Assembly (NCBI RefSeq): GCF_016651435.1 | Contig: NZ_JAEPRJ010000001.1 | Location: 2,914,001 to 2,978,000, forward strand | Length of the DNA stretch: 64,000 bases | Direction: 5' to 3' | DNA from: Catonella massiliensis | GTDB taxonomy: Bacteria; Bacillota; Clostridia; Lachnospirales; Lachnospiraceae | Shown here: positions 25,183 through 34,865 of the stretch, piece after piece | How positions within the stretch are numbered: the first letter of the stretch is position 1 | How the letters are laid out: every line of letters starts with the position of its first letter | The notes under the pieces: model-generated | What the model was told of the DNA's origin: nothing | The model's database searches: none | What the model saw: only the letters and a program-made list of their open reading frames with translations | Program-made: the position numbers and the translations under genes

Positions 25183-26520
25183 GTGCTAAAGGATAAAGAT
25201 TTTTTAAGAAAATTTATTAGACTGACCCTGCCGTTTTCAATCCAGTTTTTAATATCATCTACTGTTAACCTGATTGATGTTATGATGATAGGAAAGCTTG
25301 GCGATGCTCAAATAGCTGCGGCAGGGGCAGCTAATCAGATATTTTTCCTGTTAACAATTATACAGTTTGGTATAAGTTCCGGAGCTTCGGTGTTTATCGC
25401 CCAGTACTGGGGAGCGGGAGAAAATGAAAACATAAAAAAGGTGCTTGGTCTAATCTATGTATTAAGTGGAGGTGTATCATCCCTTTTTACCTGCTTAGGA
25501 TTATTTTTACCTGAGCAGGTTATACGTTTTTATATTCACGATGCGGATGCTGTAAAGTATGGGAGCAGTTACCTTTTTGTTGTGAGTATAAGCTATATAA
25601 TTACAGCAATAAGCACTTCTCTTGCAACTGTTTGCAGATGTACGGGGAATGTCGGGCTTCCTACGGTTGCCGGATTCATTTCTATGGCTACCAATATAGT
25701 TGGTAACGCTATACTTATTTTTGGTCTCTTCGGGGCACCTGCCTTAGGGCTTACGGGAGCTGCGATAGCTACGGTGATTGCAAGACTCATAGAAATGCTT
25801 ATAATTTTAATTACAGTTTATAAAAAGAAGCTTATAGGAGCGGCCAATGTAGGGGAGCTTACAGGGTGGAAAAGAGGTTTTGTAAAGGAGTACTTTAGCA
25901 AAGTAGCCCCGGTGTTATTTAATGAAATCGCCTGGTCAGTAGGAACATCCCTGTACATGGTTGCTTTTGGGCTTATGGGCACATCCACGGTAGCAGCAGT
26001 ACAGATTGCTTCTGCCGTTGCACAAATCCTTTTTGTATTTGTAAGGGGTGCCGGGAATGCTACTGCGGTAATGCTTGGTAATACAATAGGAGAGGGAAGG
26101 GAAGAAGACGCGAAAAGAGACAGCAGGCGGTTTCTTGTTATCCTCCCCATATTGGCAGCGTTTGTCGGTATAATCCTAATTATAAGCAGGCCTTTACTGC
26201 TATCAATATACGAAGTTAGTGCGGAAACGATGGAAAGTGTCAGATTGCTCTTATTTTTACATGCTATACTTTTTATACCGAAGGCCTTCAGTGTGGTCAT
26301 GGTTGTAGGCATTCTAAGGAGTGGCGGTGATACGACCTTTGCCTGTTTCCTGGATATATTGCCGGTTTGGCTTTTTAGTGTACCTTTTGGATTTATAGGC
26401 GTGAAACTAGGCTTTCCGCTATGGATAGTCTTCCTGCTTGTCAATGCTGAAGATATGATTAAACCTATATGGGGCATCCCGAGAGTCCTGTCTGATAAAT
26501 GGATACATAATCTAACTTAA
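25183..26520 (+). CDS. MATE family efflux transporter
   Basis: A 445-residue membrane protein with about 12 transmembrane helices. It begins RKFIRLTLPFSIQFLISSTVN, with the MATE-typical LIDVMMIGKLG and a second-half counterpart VAAVQIASAVAQI. MATE proteins export cationic drugs or metabolites using Na+ or H+. The start is GTG 25183 with AGGAG 7 bp upstream, 11 bp after the GH20-like gene, so it is translated within the carbohydrate operon. A transporter of this type inside a glycoside operon is unusual. It may export a toxic sugar product or be unrelated cargo. Confidence 0.88.
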   Translation: MLKDKDFLRKFIRLTLPFSIQFLISSTVNLIDVMMIGKLGDAQIAAAGAANQIFFLLTIIQFGISSGASVFIAQYWGAGENENIKKVLGLIYVLSGGVSSLFTCLGLFLPEQVIRFYIHDADAVKYGSSYLFVVSISYIITAISTSLATVCRCTGNVGLPTVAGFISMATNIVGNAILIFGLFGAPALGLTGAAIATVIARLIEMLIILITVYKKKLIGAANVGELTGWKRGFVKEYFSKVAPVLFNEIAWSVGTSLYMVAFGLMGTSTVAAVQIASAVAQILFVFVRGAGNATAVMLGNTIGEGREEDAKRDSRRFLVILPILAAFVGIILIISRPLLLSIYEVSAETMESVRLLLFLHAILFIPKAFSVVMVVGILRSGGDTTFACFLDILPVWLFSVPFGFIGVKLGFPLWIVFLLVNAEDMIKPIWGIPRVLSDKWIHNLT

Positions 26521-26552
26521 ATATCAACCATCCTAACGAGAAAGGAAAAAAT

Positions 26553-28763
26553 ATGGAACAGAGCAAGTTAAAAGAACTTCTTAACTCTATGAGTAGGAAA
26601 GAAAAAATAGGACAGCTATTTCAGATTATGGGACATATGCTGTCAGACGATGCGGTGCTTACAGGTCCGCTAAAGGATCTTGGGCTGTCGGATGAGGATT
26701 TAGCACTATGTGGGACCATCCTTGGACTTGGCAGCAGTGGTGGAGCACAGCTAAAGGCGATTCAGGAAAAATATATGGAGAACCATCCTCACCATATACC
26801 TCTTATATTTATGGTTGACGTTATCCATGGATATAAAACCATTTACCCTATGCCGCTTGCGATGGGAGCGACATTTTCACCGGAATTACTTAAAGAGTGC
26901 TCTAAGATGGCTGCAAGAGAGTCAGCAGCAGCCGGACTTCACGTAACATTTTCACCTATGGTTGATCTGGTTAGGGATGCAAGATGGGGAAGAGTTGTTG
27001 AGTCAACAGGCGAGGACGTTTATCTTAATAAAGTAATGGCTGAAAGTACAGTACAAGGCTATCAGGGAGATGATCTTAAGGCAGAGGATACTCTTGCAGC
27101 CTGCGTGAAGCATTTTGCAGGATATGGAGCAGCAGAGGCGGGTAGAGACTACAATACAGTTGAGCTGTCTGAACATACGCTTGAAGAATACTATATGCCT
27201 GCATACAAAGCTGCAATTGATGCGGGAGCAGCGATGGTAATGACATCATTTAATACAATTGATGGTATACCAACAACAGTCAATAAAAGGCTTATGAGGG
27301 ATGTATTAAGAGAGCAGATGGGCTTTAAGGGAGTTCTTATATCTGACTTTGCGGCCATCAGAGAAGCCGTTATGCATGGAGTATGCGCGGACCATAGGGA
27401 ATCCGCCGAAATGGCACTTAAAGCAGGCTGTGACATTGATATGATGGCAGGTGACTATTCAAGGCATCTTAGTGAACTTATAGATGAGGGAAGAGTTAGT
27501 GAAGAACTGCTTGATGAGAGCGTAATGAGAATCCTTCAGCTAAAGAATGATTTGGGCTTATTTGAGAATCCATTCAAAGGACTGGATTTAGTTAAGGAAA
27601 AAGAATTATGCCTCTGTGATGAGCATAAGGAACTGGCGAAGAAAGCAGCACGCGAGTCATTTGTACTGCTTAAAAATGAAGGAAGCCTTCCAGTAAAGAA
27701 GGGAAAAAAGATTGCCTGCATAGGACCATATACAGACCGTAAAAAGCTGTTAAGCTCCTGGGCGATAATGGGTGATGAAGGTCCTGTGGAGACGGTAAAA
27801 GAGGTTGGAGAGAGGCTTGATGGCTATCAACTTTCATTCCACGAAGGCTGTCAAATACTTCCTGAAGGAACTAAAATGCCTGGTTTTGTGCAGCTGGAAG
27901 AAATAGATTATAATGCAGATAGAACCCGTGCTATGGAAGAAGATGCTCTTAAGGCAGCAAAAGAGGCAGATGAAGTACTTCTTTTTATGGGTGAGCACTT
28001 CTTACAAAGCGGTGAGGCTGCAAGCAGGACAGATATTACAATACCTAAAAATCAGGTAAGACTGCTTGAGAAAATCTGTGAATTAAATGACAATGTAAGT
28101 CTTGTTCTTTTTACAGGAAGACCTCTTGCTTTAACCGATATTTGTGATAAAGTAAAGTCCATACTTGTAGTGTGGATGCCTGGAACCATGGGAGCCGCTG
28201 CAATCTGGGATGTACTTACAGGTAAATATGCACCTTCAGGCAAACTTCCTATGAGTTTCCCTTACAATGTGGGGCAGGTTCCTATTCACTATGATATCTT
28301 ACAGACAGGCCGTCCACTCACACCGGAAGACGCGGGAGAGAGATTTGTATCTAAGTACTTAGATGCACCAAATGAGGCATTGTATCCTTTTGGACATGGT
28401 CTTACATATACTGATTTCAGTATTTCTCCTATTACCTTGTCGTCAGATAAACTTAGCGGTGATGGGGAAATAACAGCCGAGGTTGTTGTGAAAAACTTAG
28501 GAAGTGCAAAGGGAACTGAAACACTTCAGCTTTATATTCATGATATAGCAGCGAGTGTAGCAAGGCCAATAAAACAGCTTAAAGACTTTAAGAAGATTAC
28601 GTTAGAGGCTGGAGAAGAAGGTAAGGTTAGCTTTAGGATAACAGAGCCTATGCTTCGCTTTGTAAGAGCTGATTATACAGTAGGCAGCGAGAAGGGGCAC
28701 TTCAATCTGTTTATAGGAAACAGTAGTGCTACAGAAAATAAAGCTTCATTTGAACTAATATAA
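26553..28763 (+). CDS. GH3 beta-glucosidase-like enzyme (BglX-type)
   Basis: A 736-residue GH3 enzyme with the full three-domain layout. The TIM barrel has FMVDVIHGYKTIYPMPLAMG, ARWGRVVESTGEDVYL and KHFAGYGAAEAGRDYN, with the nucleophile D265 in VLISDFAAI. The sandwich domain has LKNEGSLPVKKGKKIACIGP and SGEAASRTDI, which holds the likely acid/base Glu. A C-terminal fibronectin-III-like domain begins near 615. No signal peptide, so it is cytoplasmic. It would release beta-linked glucose, xylose or a related sugar. It ends the ABC operon; a terminator hairpin begins 10 bp after the stop. AGAAAGGA precedes the ATG. Confidence 0.9.
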   Translation: MEQSKLKELLNSMSRKEKIGQLFQIMGHMLSDDAVLTGPLKDLGLSDEDLALCGTILGLGSSGGAQLKAIQEKYMENHPHHIPLIFMVDVIHGYKTIYPMPLAMGATFSPELLKECSKMAARESAAAGLHVTFSPMVDLVRDARWGRVVESTGEDVYLNKVMAESTVQGYQGDDLKAEDTLAACVKHFAGYGAAEAGRDYNTVELSEHTLEEYYMPAYKAAIDAGAAMVMTSFNTIDGIPTTVNKRLMRDVLREQMGFKGVLISDFAAIREAVMHGVCADHRESAEMALKAGCDIDMMAGDYSRHLSELIDEGRVSEELLDESVMRILQLKNDLGLFENPFKGLDLVKEKELCLCDEHKELAKKAARESFVLLKNEGSLPVKKGKKIACIGPYTDRKKLLSSWAIMGDEGPVETVKEVGERLDGYQLSFHEGCQILPEGTKMPGFVQLEEIDYNADRTRAMEEDALKAAKEADEVLLFMGEHFLQSGEAASRTDITIPKNQVRLLEKICELNDNVSLVLFTGRPLALTDICDKVKSILVVWMPGTMGAAAIWDVLTGKYAPSGKLPMSFPYNVGQVPIHYDILQTGRPLTPEDAGERFVSKYLDAPNEALYPFGHGLTYTDFSISPITLSSDKLSGDGEITAEVVVKNLGSAKGTETLQLYIHDIAASVARPIKQLKDFKKITLEAGEEGKVSFRITEPMLRFVRADYTVGSEKGHFNLFIGNSSATENKASFELI

Positions 28764-28773
28764 GGGGTAAATT

Positions 28774-28802
28774 TCACGGGACTTTTTTGGTCCCGTGATT
28801 TT
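28774..28802 (+). terminator. Terminator between GH3 gene and response regulator
   Basis: TCACGGGAC and GTCCCGTGA form a 9-bp stem (28774-28782, 28790-28798), followed by TTTT. The response regulator starts only 35 bp later, with no clear promoter between. Partial read-through from the operon is likely. Confidence 0.75.
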
Positions 28803-28836
28803 CCAATATTTGAATCAATGGAAAAGGGGAGCAGGT

Positions 28837-30408
28837 ATGCGGCTTTTGATTGTAGATGATGAGAGAATCACAAGAAATGTACTATTAAACCATATACCTT
28901 GGTCAGAAATAGGCATCACTAAAATTGAAACTGCCGGTGACGGAAAAGAAGCCCTTGAGATAGCCAAAGGCTTCAAGCCTAATATAGTACTAAGCGATAT
29001 AAGAATGCCTAAAATGAACGGCTTAGAGCTTGCAAGATGCTTAAAGGCAGAGCAGGAGGATTGTAGAATTATCTTCCTTAGCGCTTATTCTGATAGAGAG
29101 TATTTGAAAGAAGCAATACAGTTAAGAGCAGTAAGCTACGTTGAGAAACCTATCAAGCCTGACGAGATAAAAGAGGTAGTCAAATCAGCGGTTGATGAAA
29201 TTAAGAAACAGCAAAGGCTTGAGAATAGGAACTACTATGCCAAGCAGAAAAAGATATGTATGGAAATTCTGACAGGAGAGAAAGTAAGCGCTGACATCGA
29301 AGAATACCCTTTTTTACGAGGTTTGGAATATATTGCATCTGAACTTAGGATTTATCCTCAGGATCCTTCAGCAGAAGTAGAATATGATGAGAATGCACTG
29401 TCATTAGTATTGGAAGAATTAATCGCCTCACTGCTTAAAAGCAGAGTTCCTGATATAAATGACTCTGATGATGCAATGTTTCGCAAGTATTGCCTGTTTA
29501 CAGTAAAAGACTTAAATCATATTGTTGTTTTATTCAATATAGATAATGACTTACAGAAGGATAAGGTATATAGTCTTACTGAAAAACTAAGGAAAGGATT
29601 ATTGCATAAATTGCCACAGCTACGCCGTGTATTTGCGGGAGTGGGATTATCTGTAAGAGACGTAAAAGAGTTAAAAGATTCTGCTATACAGGCAAAGGCT
29701 GCAAGGAGGAAATGTTTCTTAGGTGGAGTGATAAAGGATGCAAAAGAACAGGGGATGGGAAGGTATGATTTTTCAGGTAAACTACCCATTGAAATACTTA
29801 ACTTGTGGAGGTATGGGAATTACGCTGAACTGGAGAATTCATTATCCACACTTGCAGATGAGATATCACCTTTCACGGAAACCACAGTAGACAGCGTACG
29901 TGGCTATTATCTTACTCTTTTACTTACTTTGACACAAAGGGCTAAAAGTCAGAACAGCGTTGACTTTGGAGATATAAGTGCAGCGGCTTTATCTGCTCTT
30001 GGAGAAGCTTGTTGCCTTGAAGAAATGGGTGAATGTCTGAAGGATACGGCAAAATTATATTTCAATAACAAAGACAGTAAGTCTCAGTATTCACAGCTTT
30101 CCGAAAAGGTTGCAAAATATATACTCGACAATTATTCAGATGAGAGACTTAGTATATCACAGATAGCGGGTAAAATGTACTTATCGCCCAATTATTTGTC
30201 CTTATTATTTAAGAAGGATACAGGCAAAACCATAAATCAGTTTATAACCGAGGTAAGAATAGAAAAGGCGAAGGCGCTGTTAAAAAAGGATAGGACGCCT
30301 CTTAGTTCTATTGCTGAGAAAATAGGATATCATGATGCAAATTATTTTTCTAAGGCATTTAAGAAGGAAACAGGTGTAACACCAAAGGCATATAGGGAGA
30401 GCATATAG
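28837..30408 (+). CDS. YesN-type response regulator with AraC DNA-binding domain
   Basis: About 523 residues. The receiver domain (1-120) has D7-D8, phospho-acceptor D54 in VLSDIRMPK, and the conserved Lys in VEKPI. The middle (about 140-410) is a variable region. The C-terminus has two AraC helix-turn-helix motifs: LSISQIAGKMYLSPNYLSLLF and LSSIAEKIGYHDANYFSKAF. ATG 28837 is chosen because AAGGGGAGCAGG lies just before it. With the YesM-type kinase 24 bp downstream it forms a two-component system typical of sugar ABC operons, and it probably activates the neighbouring transport and hydrolase genes; the targets are inferred. Confidence 0.9.
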   Translation: MRLLIVDDERITRNVLLNHIPWSEIGITKIETAGDGKEALEIAKGFKPNIVLSDIRMPKMNGLELARCLKAEQEDCRIIFLSAYSDREYLKEAIQLRAVSYVEKPIKPDEIKEVVKSAVDEIKKQQRLENRNYYAKQKKICMEILTGEKVSADIEEYPFLRGLEYIASELRIYPQDPSAEVEYDENALSLVLEELIASLLKSRVPDINDSDDAMFRKYCLFTVKDLNHIVVLFNIDNDLQKDKVYSLTEKLRKGLLHKLPQLRRVFAGVGLSVRDVKELKDSAIQAKAARRKCFLGGVIKDAKEQGMGRYDFSGKLPIEILNLWRYGNYAELENSLSTLADEISPFTETTVDSVRGYYLTLLLTLTQRAKSQNSVDFGDISAAALSALGEACCLEEMGECLKDTAKLYFNNKDSKSQYSQLSEKVAKYILDNYSDERLSISQIAGKMYLSPNYLSLLFKKDTGKTINQFITEVRIEKAKALLKKDRTPLSSIAEKIGYHDANYFSKAFKKETGVTPKAYRESI

Positions 30409-30432
30409 AGGGCGGTTAGAAAGGCTAAAAGT

Positions 30433-32232
30433 ATGAAATCATTTTATAAAAGGTGGATGGGAATCTTGGCACATACAGCTCTAAGTACAAAAATCAACTT
30501 GGTTTTTGTATTCTTCCTTGTGCTGCCACTGCTTCTTTTTACTGCAGTTTCATATTATTTTACCAACCAGTTAATCCTTAAACAAACGATAAATACGATG
30601 TCATATACGTATAATGAAGCAATATATATCTTAGATAGATATTTTGATGCTATGGAAACAGCCCTCGGAAATATATTATCAAATGACGAGGTATATAAGT
30701 TAGCTGCAGAAAGTATAGATGGTGATACTGTATTTAGTCAGAGATTTTATTATAATGCATTTATGAAAAGAATAGGTTATATAAATCAGTCATCACAAAT
30801 TGATGGAATAAGGCTTTATGTAAAAAGCGACAGGCCATCTATCATAAATGATGAAGAGATATTTTCACTAAATATGGCTGAACAATCAGAGTGGTATAAG
30901 AAGCTTAATACAAAAATGAACAGCAGGCACTGGGTAAAGCCGGGCTTTATTATTGAACCGGATGGAGAGGGCTCAAGGTTTTTCTCGTATTTGGGAATAA
31001 TTTATAGGCCTGATTCATTAAGCGAGCCTATGGCAGTGCTAAGAATAGATATAGACAAAAGTAAAATAGAAGAGTTATTAAAGAGAATTAAGTTTAATCC
31101 GGAGACATCTGTATTACTCAGTGATGGGAAAGATATTATTTATGGCCTTAAAGGAAATGGAGAAGAATTTGAAACGGGAAAACTGGATAAGATAAGGGGT
31201 GAGCAGGCTGGTAAGGACTGGAGCTTTGTTAAATATAGTAATGTTAAATATATTTTTAGGACAGAAATGCTAAGTGCCAATGGATGGCATCTGAATGTTC
31301 TTGTGCCACAAGCATCGGTGCTAGAGAAGCAGCAGGCCTTATATCTGACTCTTTTAATAGCGCTTTTTGGGATTGCAGCAGTGTCATATGGTCTTGCATA
31401 TTTGACCATAAATTCCAACTTAAAGCGGATATTTATTCTGAATAAAGAAATGAAACGTGTGGAATCGGGAGACTTTTCGCACAAAATCAAGCCTGTAGGT
31501 TCAGATGAAATCGGAGAGTTAATGAGAAGCTTTAAGGCAATGACACTTCGTATGGAAGAAATGATAGATGAGAAGTATCGGATGGGTAAGGAGGTTAAAA
31601 ATGCTGAATTAAAGGCTCTTCAGGCGCAAATAAATCCACATTTCCTTTATAATTCCTTGGATTTGGTTAACTGCCTTGCTATCGAGCATGATGTTCCGGA
31701 AATAGCAGATATGATTAATAGCTTGGTTGAATTTTATAAACTAAGTCTAAACAGAGGAAAAGAGATATTCTCGCTTCAAGATGAGGTCCGCCATGTACAG
31801 GCGTATGTGCGTATACAAAATATGCGTTTTGAAAAGAAAATCAGTCTTGATATAGAGGAAAAACAGTGGCTTAAGGAGTATTCTATATTAAAGATAATAC
31901 TTCAGCCTCTGGTTGAAAACAGCATCATGCATGGTATCCTTGAAAAAGAGGACAGTAGAGGTATAATAAAAATTAACTTCGTACATCAAGGAGACAGAAT
32001 CTATATAATTATCAAAGATGACGGGGTAGGAATGTCCAAAGATAAGATAGATAATCTGCTAAAAGATACAAACGAGATAAAGCATGCAGGGTCAGGTTAC
32101 GGGGTTAAAAATATAAATGAAAGAATTAAGCTATACTATGGTCTCGAGTTTGGCTTAGTGTTTGAAAGCAAGGAAAATGTCGGCACTGTAGCAACAGTGA
32201 GTATACCGGCTATACCATATAAAGAAAATTAA
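30433..32232 (+). CDS. YesM-type sensor histidine kinase
   Basis: A 599-residue membrane kinase. One transmembrane helix at about 20-42 and another at about 297-318 bracket an extracellular sensing domain. A HAMP domain follows (about 318-372). The His_kinase segment LQAQINPHFLYNSLDLVN has the phosphorylated H403. The ATPase part has QPLVENSIMHGI (N-box), IKDDGVGM and GYGVKNINERI. It would sense an extracellular sugar, or the sugar-loaded binding protein, and phosphorylate the YesN-type partner upstream. A strong terminator overlaps its stop codon. Confidence 0.9.
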   Translation: MKSFYKRWMGILAHTALSTKINLVFVFFLVLPLLLFTAVSYYFTNQLILKQTINTMSYTYNEAIYILDRYFDAMETALGNILSNDEVYKLAAESIDGDTVFSQRFYYNAFMKRIGYINQSSQIDGIRLYVKSDRPSIINDEEIFSLNMAEQSEWYKKLNTKMNSRHWVKPGFIIEPDGEGSRFFSYLGIIYRPDSLSEPMAVLRIDIDKSKIEELLKRIKFNPETSVLLSDGKDIIYGLKGNGEEFETGKLDKIRGEQAGKDWSFVKYSNVKYIFRTEMLSANGWHLNVLVPQASVLEKQQALYLTLLIALFGIAAVSYGLAYLTINSNLKRIFILNKEMKRVESGDFSHKIKPVGSDEIGELMRSFKAMTLRMEEMIDEKYRMGKEVKNAELKALQAQINPHFLYNSLDLVNCLAIEHDVPEIADMINSLVEFYKLSLNRGKEIFSLQDEVRHVQAYVRIQNMRFEKKISLDIEEKQWLKEYSILKIILQPLVENSIMHGILEKEDSRGIIKINFVHQGDRIYIIIKDDGVGMSKDKIDNLLKDTNEIKHAGSGYGVKNINERIKLYYGLEFGLVFESKENVGTVATVSIPAIPYKEN

Positions 32233-32266
32233 ACAGGACTGCCATATAACAGTCCTGTTTAATTTT
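32231..32266 (+). terminator. Terminator after sensor kinase
   Basis: AAACAGGACTG (32231-32241) pairs with CAGTCCTGTTT (32250-32260) around an 8-nt loop and is followed by AATTTTT. Its first bases overlap the stop codon. It may also serve the converging alpha-galactosidase gene. Confidence 0.85.
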
Positions 32267-32313
32267 TAGCCTATTTCTAATACATTCTAAAGGATAGGGA
32301 TTTTAATTGCAGT

Positions 32314-34545
32314 TTATGATGCTTTTCTAATCACAAATATTATAGCCGAGAAATCACCACCCATAGTTCCAAGGTCTCCCTTATTTACAGGGATACCCAT
32401 AGACATAAGCTCATCTCCATAAGCCTTATAGGATATATCTTTACCTAAGAGATTGTAGGATACTTCATAGCAGGTCTCAGGGCAAAGTCCTTCAAGCTTA
32501 AACCTTAGGAAGGCACCATTTATCTTGCAAAGCCTCTGATAGTACATAGCTATGGCTTCGCTCTTATCCTTTGCAACAACTATCCAGGCAGTTTCATTGT
32601 GGTCGAAAGGACTGATTAGCCTGTAGAAGTCACTCTTTAGCTGGATGAGTTCCCTGTGTTCCTTCATAAATCTTACCTGCTTCTTCACCTCTTCAATTTC
32701 TTCTGCGTTTAGGAGATTGAGGTCAAGCTCATATCCGAAGGTACCAAAGTAAGCCACAGAAGCCCTGGTTGAAAGCTTGGTTATTCTGCTCATCTGATGG
32801 TTAGGCACTGCGGATACGTGAGAGCCCATAGACACGATAGGGTACATATAGGAAGTGCTATACTGTATCTTGGTTCTTTCATTTGCATCAGAATTATCAC
32901 TGGTCCAGGTCTGAGGTGCATAATAGAGCATACCCGGATCAAATCTTGCCCCACCGCTTGCACAGGACTCAAAGAGAACGTGAGGGAACTTCTTTGTAAG
33001 CCTGTCGTAGAGCTTGTACACGCCTAGGATGTAGCGGTGCATGAACTCTCCCTGCCTGTCACAAGGAAGCTCCCTACCAAAAGGCTCCGTCATATAGCGG
33101 TTCATATCCCATTTGATATAAGAGACCTTTGACTCTGAGAGTAGCTTATCCATACAGCCATAGAGATAGTCAACCACCTCATCCCTTGACATATCAAGAA
33201 CATGCTGATGTCTTGAGTGGCATTCAAATCTATCCGGTGCACCTATTAGCCAGTCAGGATGAGCTCTGTAGAGGTCACTGTCTTTATTCACCATTTCAAG
33301 CTCTACCCAGATACCAAACTTAAGCCCGAGAGCCTCTACCTTGTCAGCCAGTCCGGGAACACCACCAGGCAGCTTTCTTGTATTTGCAAACCAGTCACCT
33401 AGTCCCCTGTAATCATCATCTCTTGCTCCAAACCATCCATCATCCAGGACGAAGAGCTCAACACCTACTTCTTTAGCCTTTGAAGCAATCTTAAGTAACT
33501 TCTCCTCATCAAAGTTAAAATAAGTAGCCTCCCAGTTATTAAGAAGTATAGGACGAGCTTTATCCCTCCATTCTCCACGCATCAAGCGGTTTCTGTAGAG
33601 GTCATGCAGGGACTGACTCATAGAATTAAAGCCACTCTCGCTGTACACAAGCACAGCCTCAGGAGTAACAAAGCTTTCGTCCTTTTCTAACTTCCATGCG
33701 AAGTTCTCAGGATGTATGCCAAGCATAACTCTGGTCATATCGTGGGTAGAAACTTCAACCTGAGCTAAAAAGTTACCGCTGTAGACAAGGCTAAAACCAT
33801 AGACCTCACCTGAACTTTCTGTGGTTTCAGGTCTGGCAAGGGCTATAAAAGGGTTGTGGTCAGCGCCGGAGCCTGTTCCTGTAACGGTTCCAATCGACTG
33901 GATACCCATTTCAAGTTTTCTTCTCTTTAGGTAACGTTCTCTAGCCCAAGCTCCTGAGAAATGAATCATTTCGTAATCCATATCAAGGAAGTCTACGGCA
34001 AAGCTTAGAGCCTTTGTGAGAACTATCGGGGACTCTCCCTTGTGATTAAAGCGGGCATGCCTCGTTATGACAGGATAATCAGCATAAATGGTATAGGAGA
34101 GTATCATTTCAGTATTTGTTACATCATCAACCAAAGTAATTTCAAGGGTGTCAGCCTCAGAATCACATTCTACATAAGTAGAAGGAAGCGGTGCAAGACT
34201 TGGCTTACCTTTGAGTATGTTGTAGCCAATATATTTATAATCGCTTATGCGGCTTCCATTTTCATGCAAAACTGTGTAGGCAGGGCTTCTAAAATCGCCT
34301 GTTCCATAACTTGGATAGTCATTTCTAATGTACTGTCTGGCAAGGGTTCCAGGCTCGGGTACACAAACTGCACTGTGTGAGCGGTAAGTTTCTTCGTGGT
34401 GGTGTGCAAATGATTCCCTGTCCTTTATGGCCTTTCCATAGTAGAGGTTCTCGATTCCTCCATTTTGAATGACGCTTATTATGTAGCTTATCTTTCCATT
34501 TGACAAATGGAAGGTCATAGAACTTTCGTGAAATACTATTGGCAT
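32314..34545 (-). CDS. GH36 alpha-galactosidase
   Basis: A 743-residue GH36 enzyme of usual length, with an N-terminal beta-supersandwich, TIM barrel and C-terminal beta domain. The nucleophile is D480 in YIKWDMNR and the acid/base is D550 in TWTSDNSDA. Other family segments are LFVLDDGWFG, GLGDWFANTRKLPGG and FESCASGGARFDPGM. The usual EPEMVN reads ELEMVN, a Leu-for-Pro change. No signal peptide, so it works inside the cell, releasing alpha-1,6-galactose from oligosaccharides of the raffinose, stachyose or galactomannan type. It has its own promoter (34664-34692) and AGGAGG. It converges with the YesM gene and probably belongs to the same catabolic programme. Confidence 0.93.
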   Translation of the reverse strand: MPIVFHESSMTFHLSNGKISYIISVIQNGGIENLYYGKAIKDRESFAHHHEETYRSHSAVCVPEPGTLARQYIRNDYPSYGTGDFRSPAYTVLHENGSRISDYKYIGYNILKGKPSLAPLPSTYVECDSEADTLEITLVDDVTNTEMILSYTIYADYPVITRHARFNHKGESPIVLTKALSFAVDFLDMDYEMIHFSGAWARERYLKRRKLEMGIQSIGTVTGTGSGADHNPFIALARPETTESSGEVYGFSLVYSGNFLAQVEVSTHDMTRVMLGIHPENFAWKLEKDESFVTPEAVLVYSESGFNSMSQSLHDLYRNRLMRGEWRDKARPILLNNWEATYFNFDEEKLLKIASKAKEVGVELFVLDDGWFGARDDDYRGLGDWFANTRKLPGGVPGLADKVEALGLKFGIWVELEMVNKDSDLYRAHPDWLIGAPDRFECHSRHQHVLDMSRDEVVDYLYGCMDKLLSESKVSYIKWDMNRYMTEPFGRELPCDRQGEFMHRYILGVYKLYDRLTKKFPHVLFESCASGGARFDPGMLYYAPQTWTSDNSDANERTKIQYSTSYMYPIVSMGSHVSAVPNHQMSRITKLSTRASVAYFGTFGYELDLNLLNAEEIEEVKKQVRFMKEHRELIQLKSDFYRLISPFDHNETAWIVVAKDKSEAIAMYYQRLCKINGAFLRFKLEGLCPETCYEVSYNLLGKDISYKAYGDELMSMGIPVNKGDLGTMGGDFSAIIFVIRKAS

Positions 34546-34663
34546 AGATACCTCCTGTTTAAGTGGTGTAAGTTCAAATGTTAAAAACTCTGAAACAGAT
34601 ATAAGCAGGGTTTAAGCTGCCTATAAACGGGGAAGTTGGCTTTACCTCTTCCCACTTAAGTCT

Positions 34664-34692
34664 ATTCTACAGTTTAATATGACGGGTTTCAA
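34664..34692 (-). promoter_or_regulatory. Promoter of the alpha-galactosidase gene
   Basis: On the minus strand, TTGAAA (34692-34687) and TAGAAT (34669-34664) are 17 bp apart, leaving a leader of roughly 110 nt before the start codon. Confidence 0.55.
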
Positions 34693-34770
34693 TACCTTGA
34701 TTAAAATTTTGAAAAGAACCTAAAAATAGGCTTACTTAGGCTTTTGAAAACTCCTTCCTGAAAAATCTAC

Positions 34771-34799
34771 TTGACATGAAATCTCTATAAGAATATACT
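34771..34799 (+). promoter_or_regulatory. Promoter of the metal ABC operon
   Basis: TTGACA (34771-34776) and TATACT (34794-34799) are 17 bp apart, a near-consensus promoter. The inverted repeat at 34808-34823 covers the expected transcription start. Confidence 0.8.
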
Positions 34800-34807
34800 A
34801 AGCATAA

Positions 34808-34823
34808 GTTAGTTACAACTAAC
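34808..34823. promoter_or_regulatory. Metalloregulator operator candidate
   Basis: GTTAGTT-AC-AACTAAC is a perfect 7-bp inverted repeat beginning 9 bp after the -10 box. TTAGTT-like palindromes at the start site of TroA/MntA-type operons are typical of DtxR/MntR-family repressors, so metal-dependent repression is likely. The repressor identity is inferred. Confidence 0.65.
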
Positions 34824-34865
34824 CAATCCATGCTTTAAATTATTTTCTAAAAGGAGAATAGAAAA

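Larger units (their letters stand above)
34546..34865. other. Divergent intergenic region, alpha-galactosidase and metal transporter
   Basis: The 320-bp spacer carries a minus-strand promoter for the alpha-galactosidase (34664-34692), a plus-strand promoter for the metal ABC operon (34771-34799) and a 7-2-7 inverted repeat (34808-34823). No gene is seen. Confidence 0.65.

Noticed and set aside
25818..26477. Minus-strand 219-codon ORF
   Set aside because: It lies wholly within the MATE transporter gene on the other strand and has no family signature or start signal.
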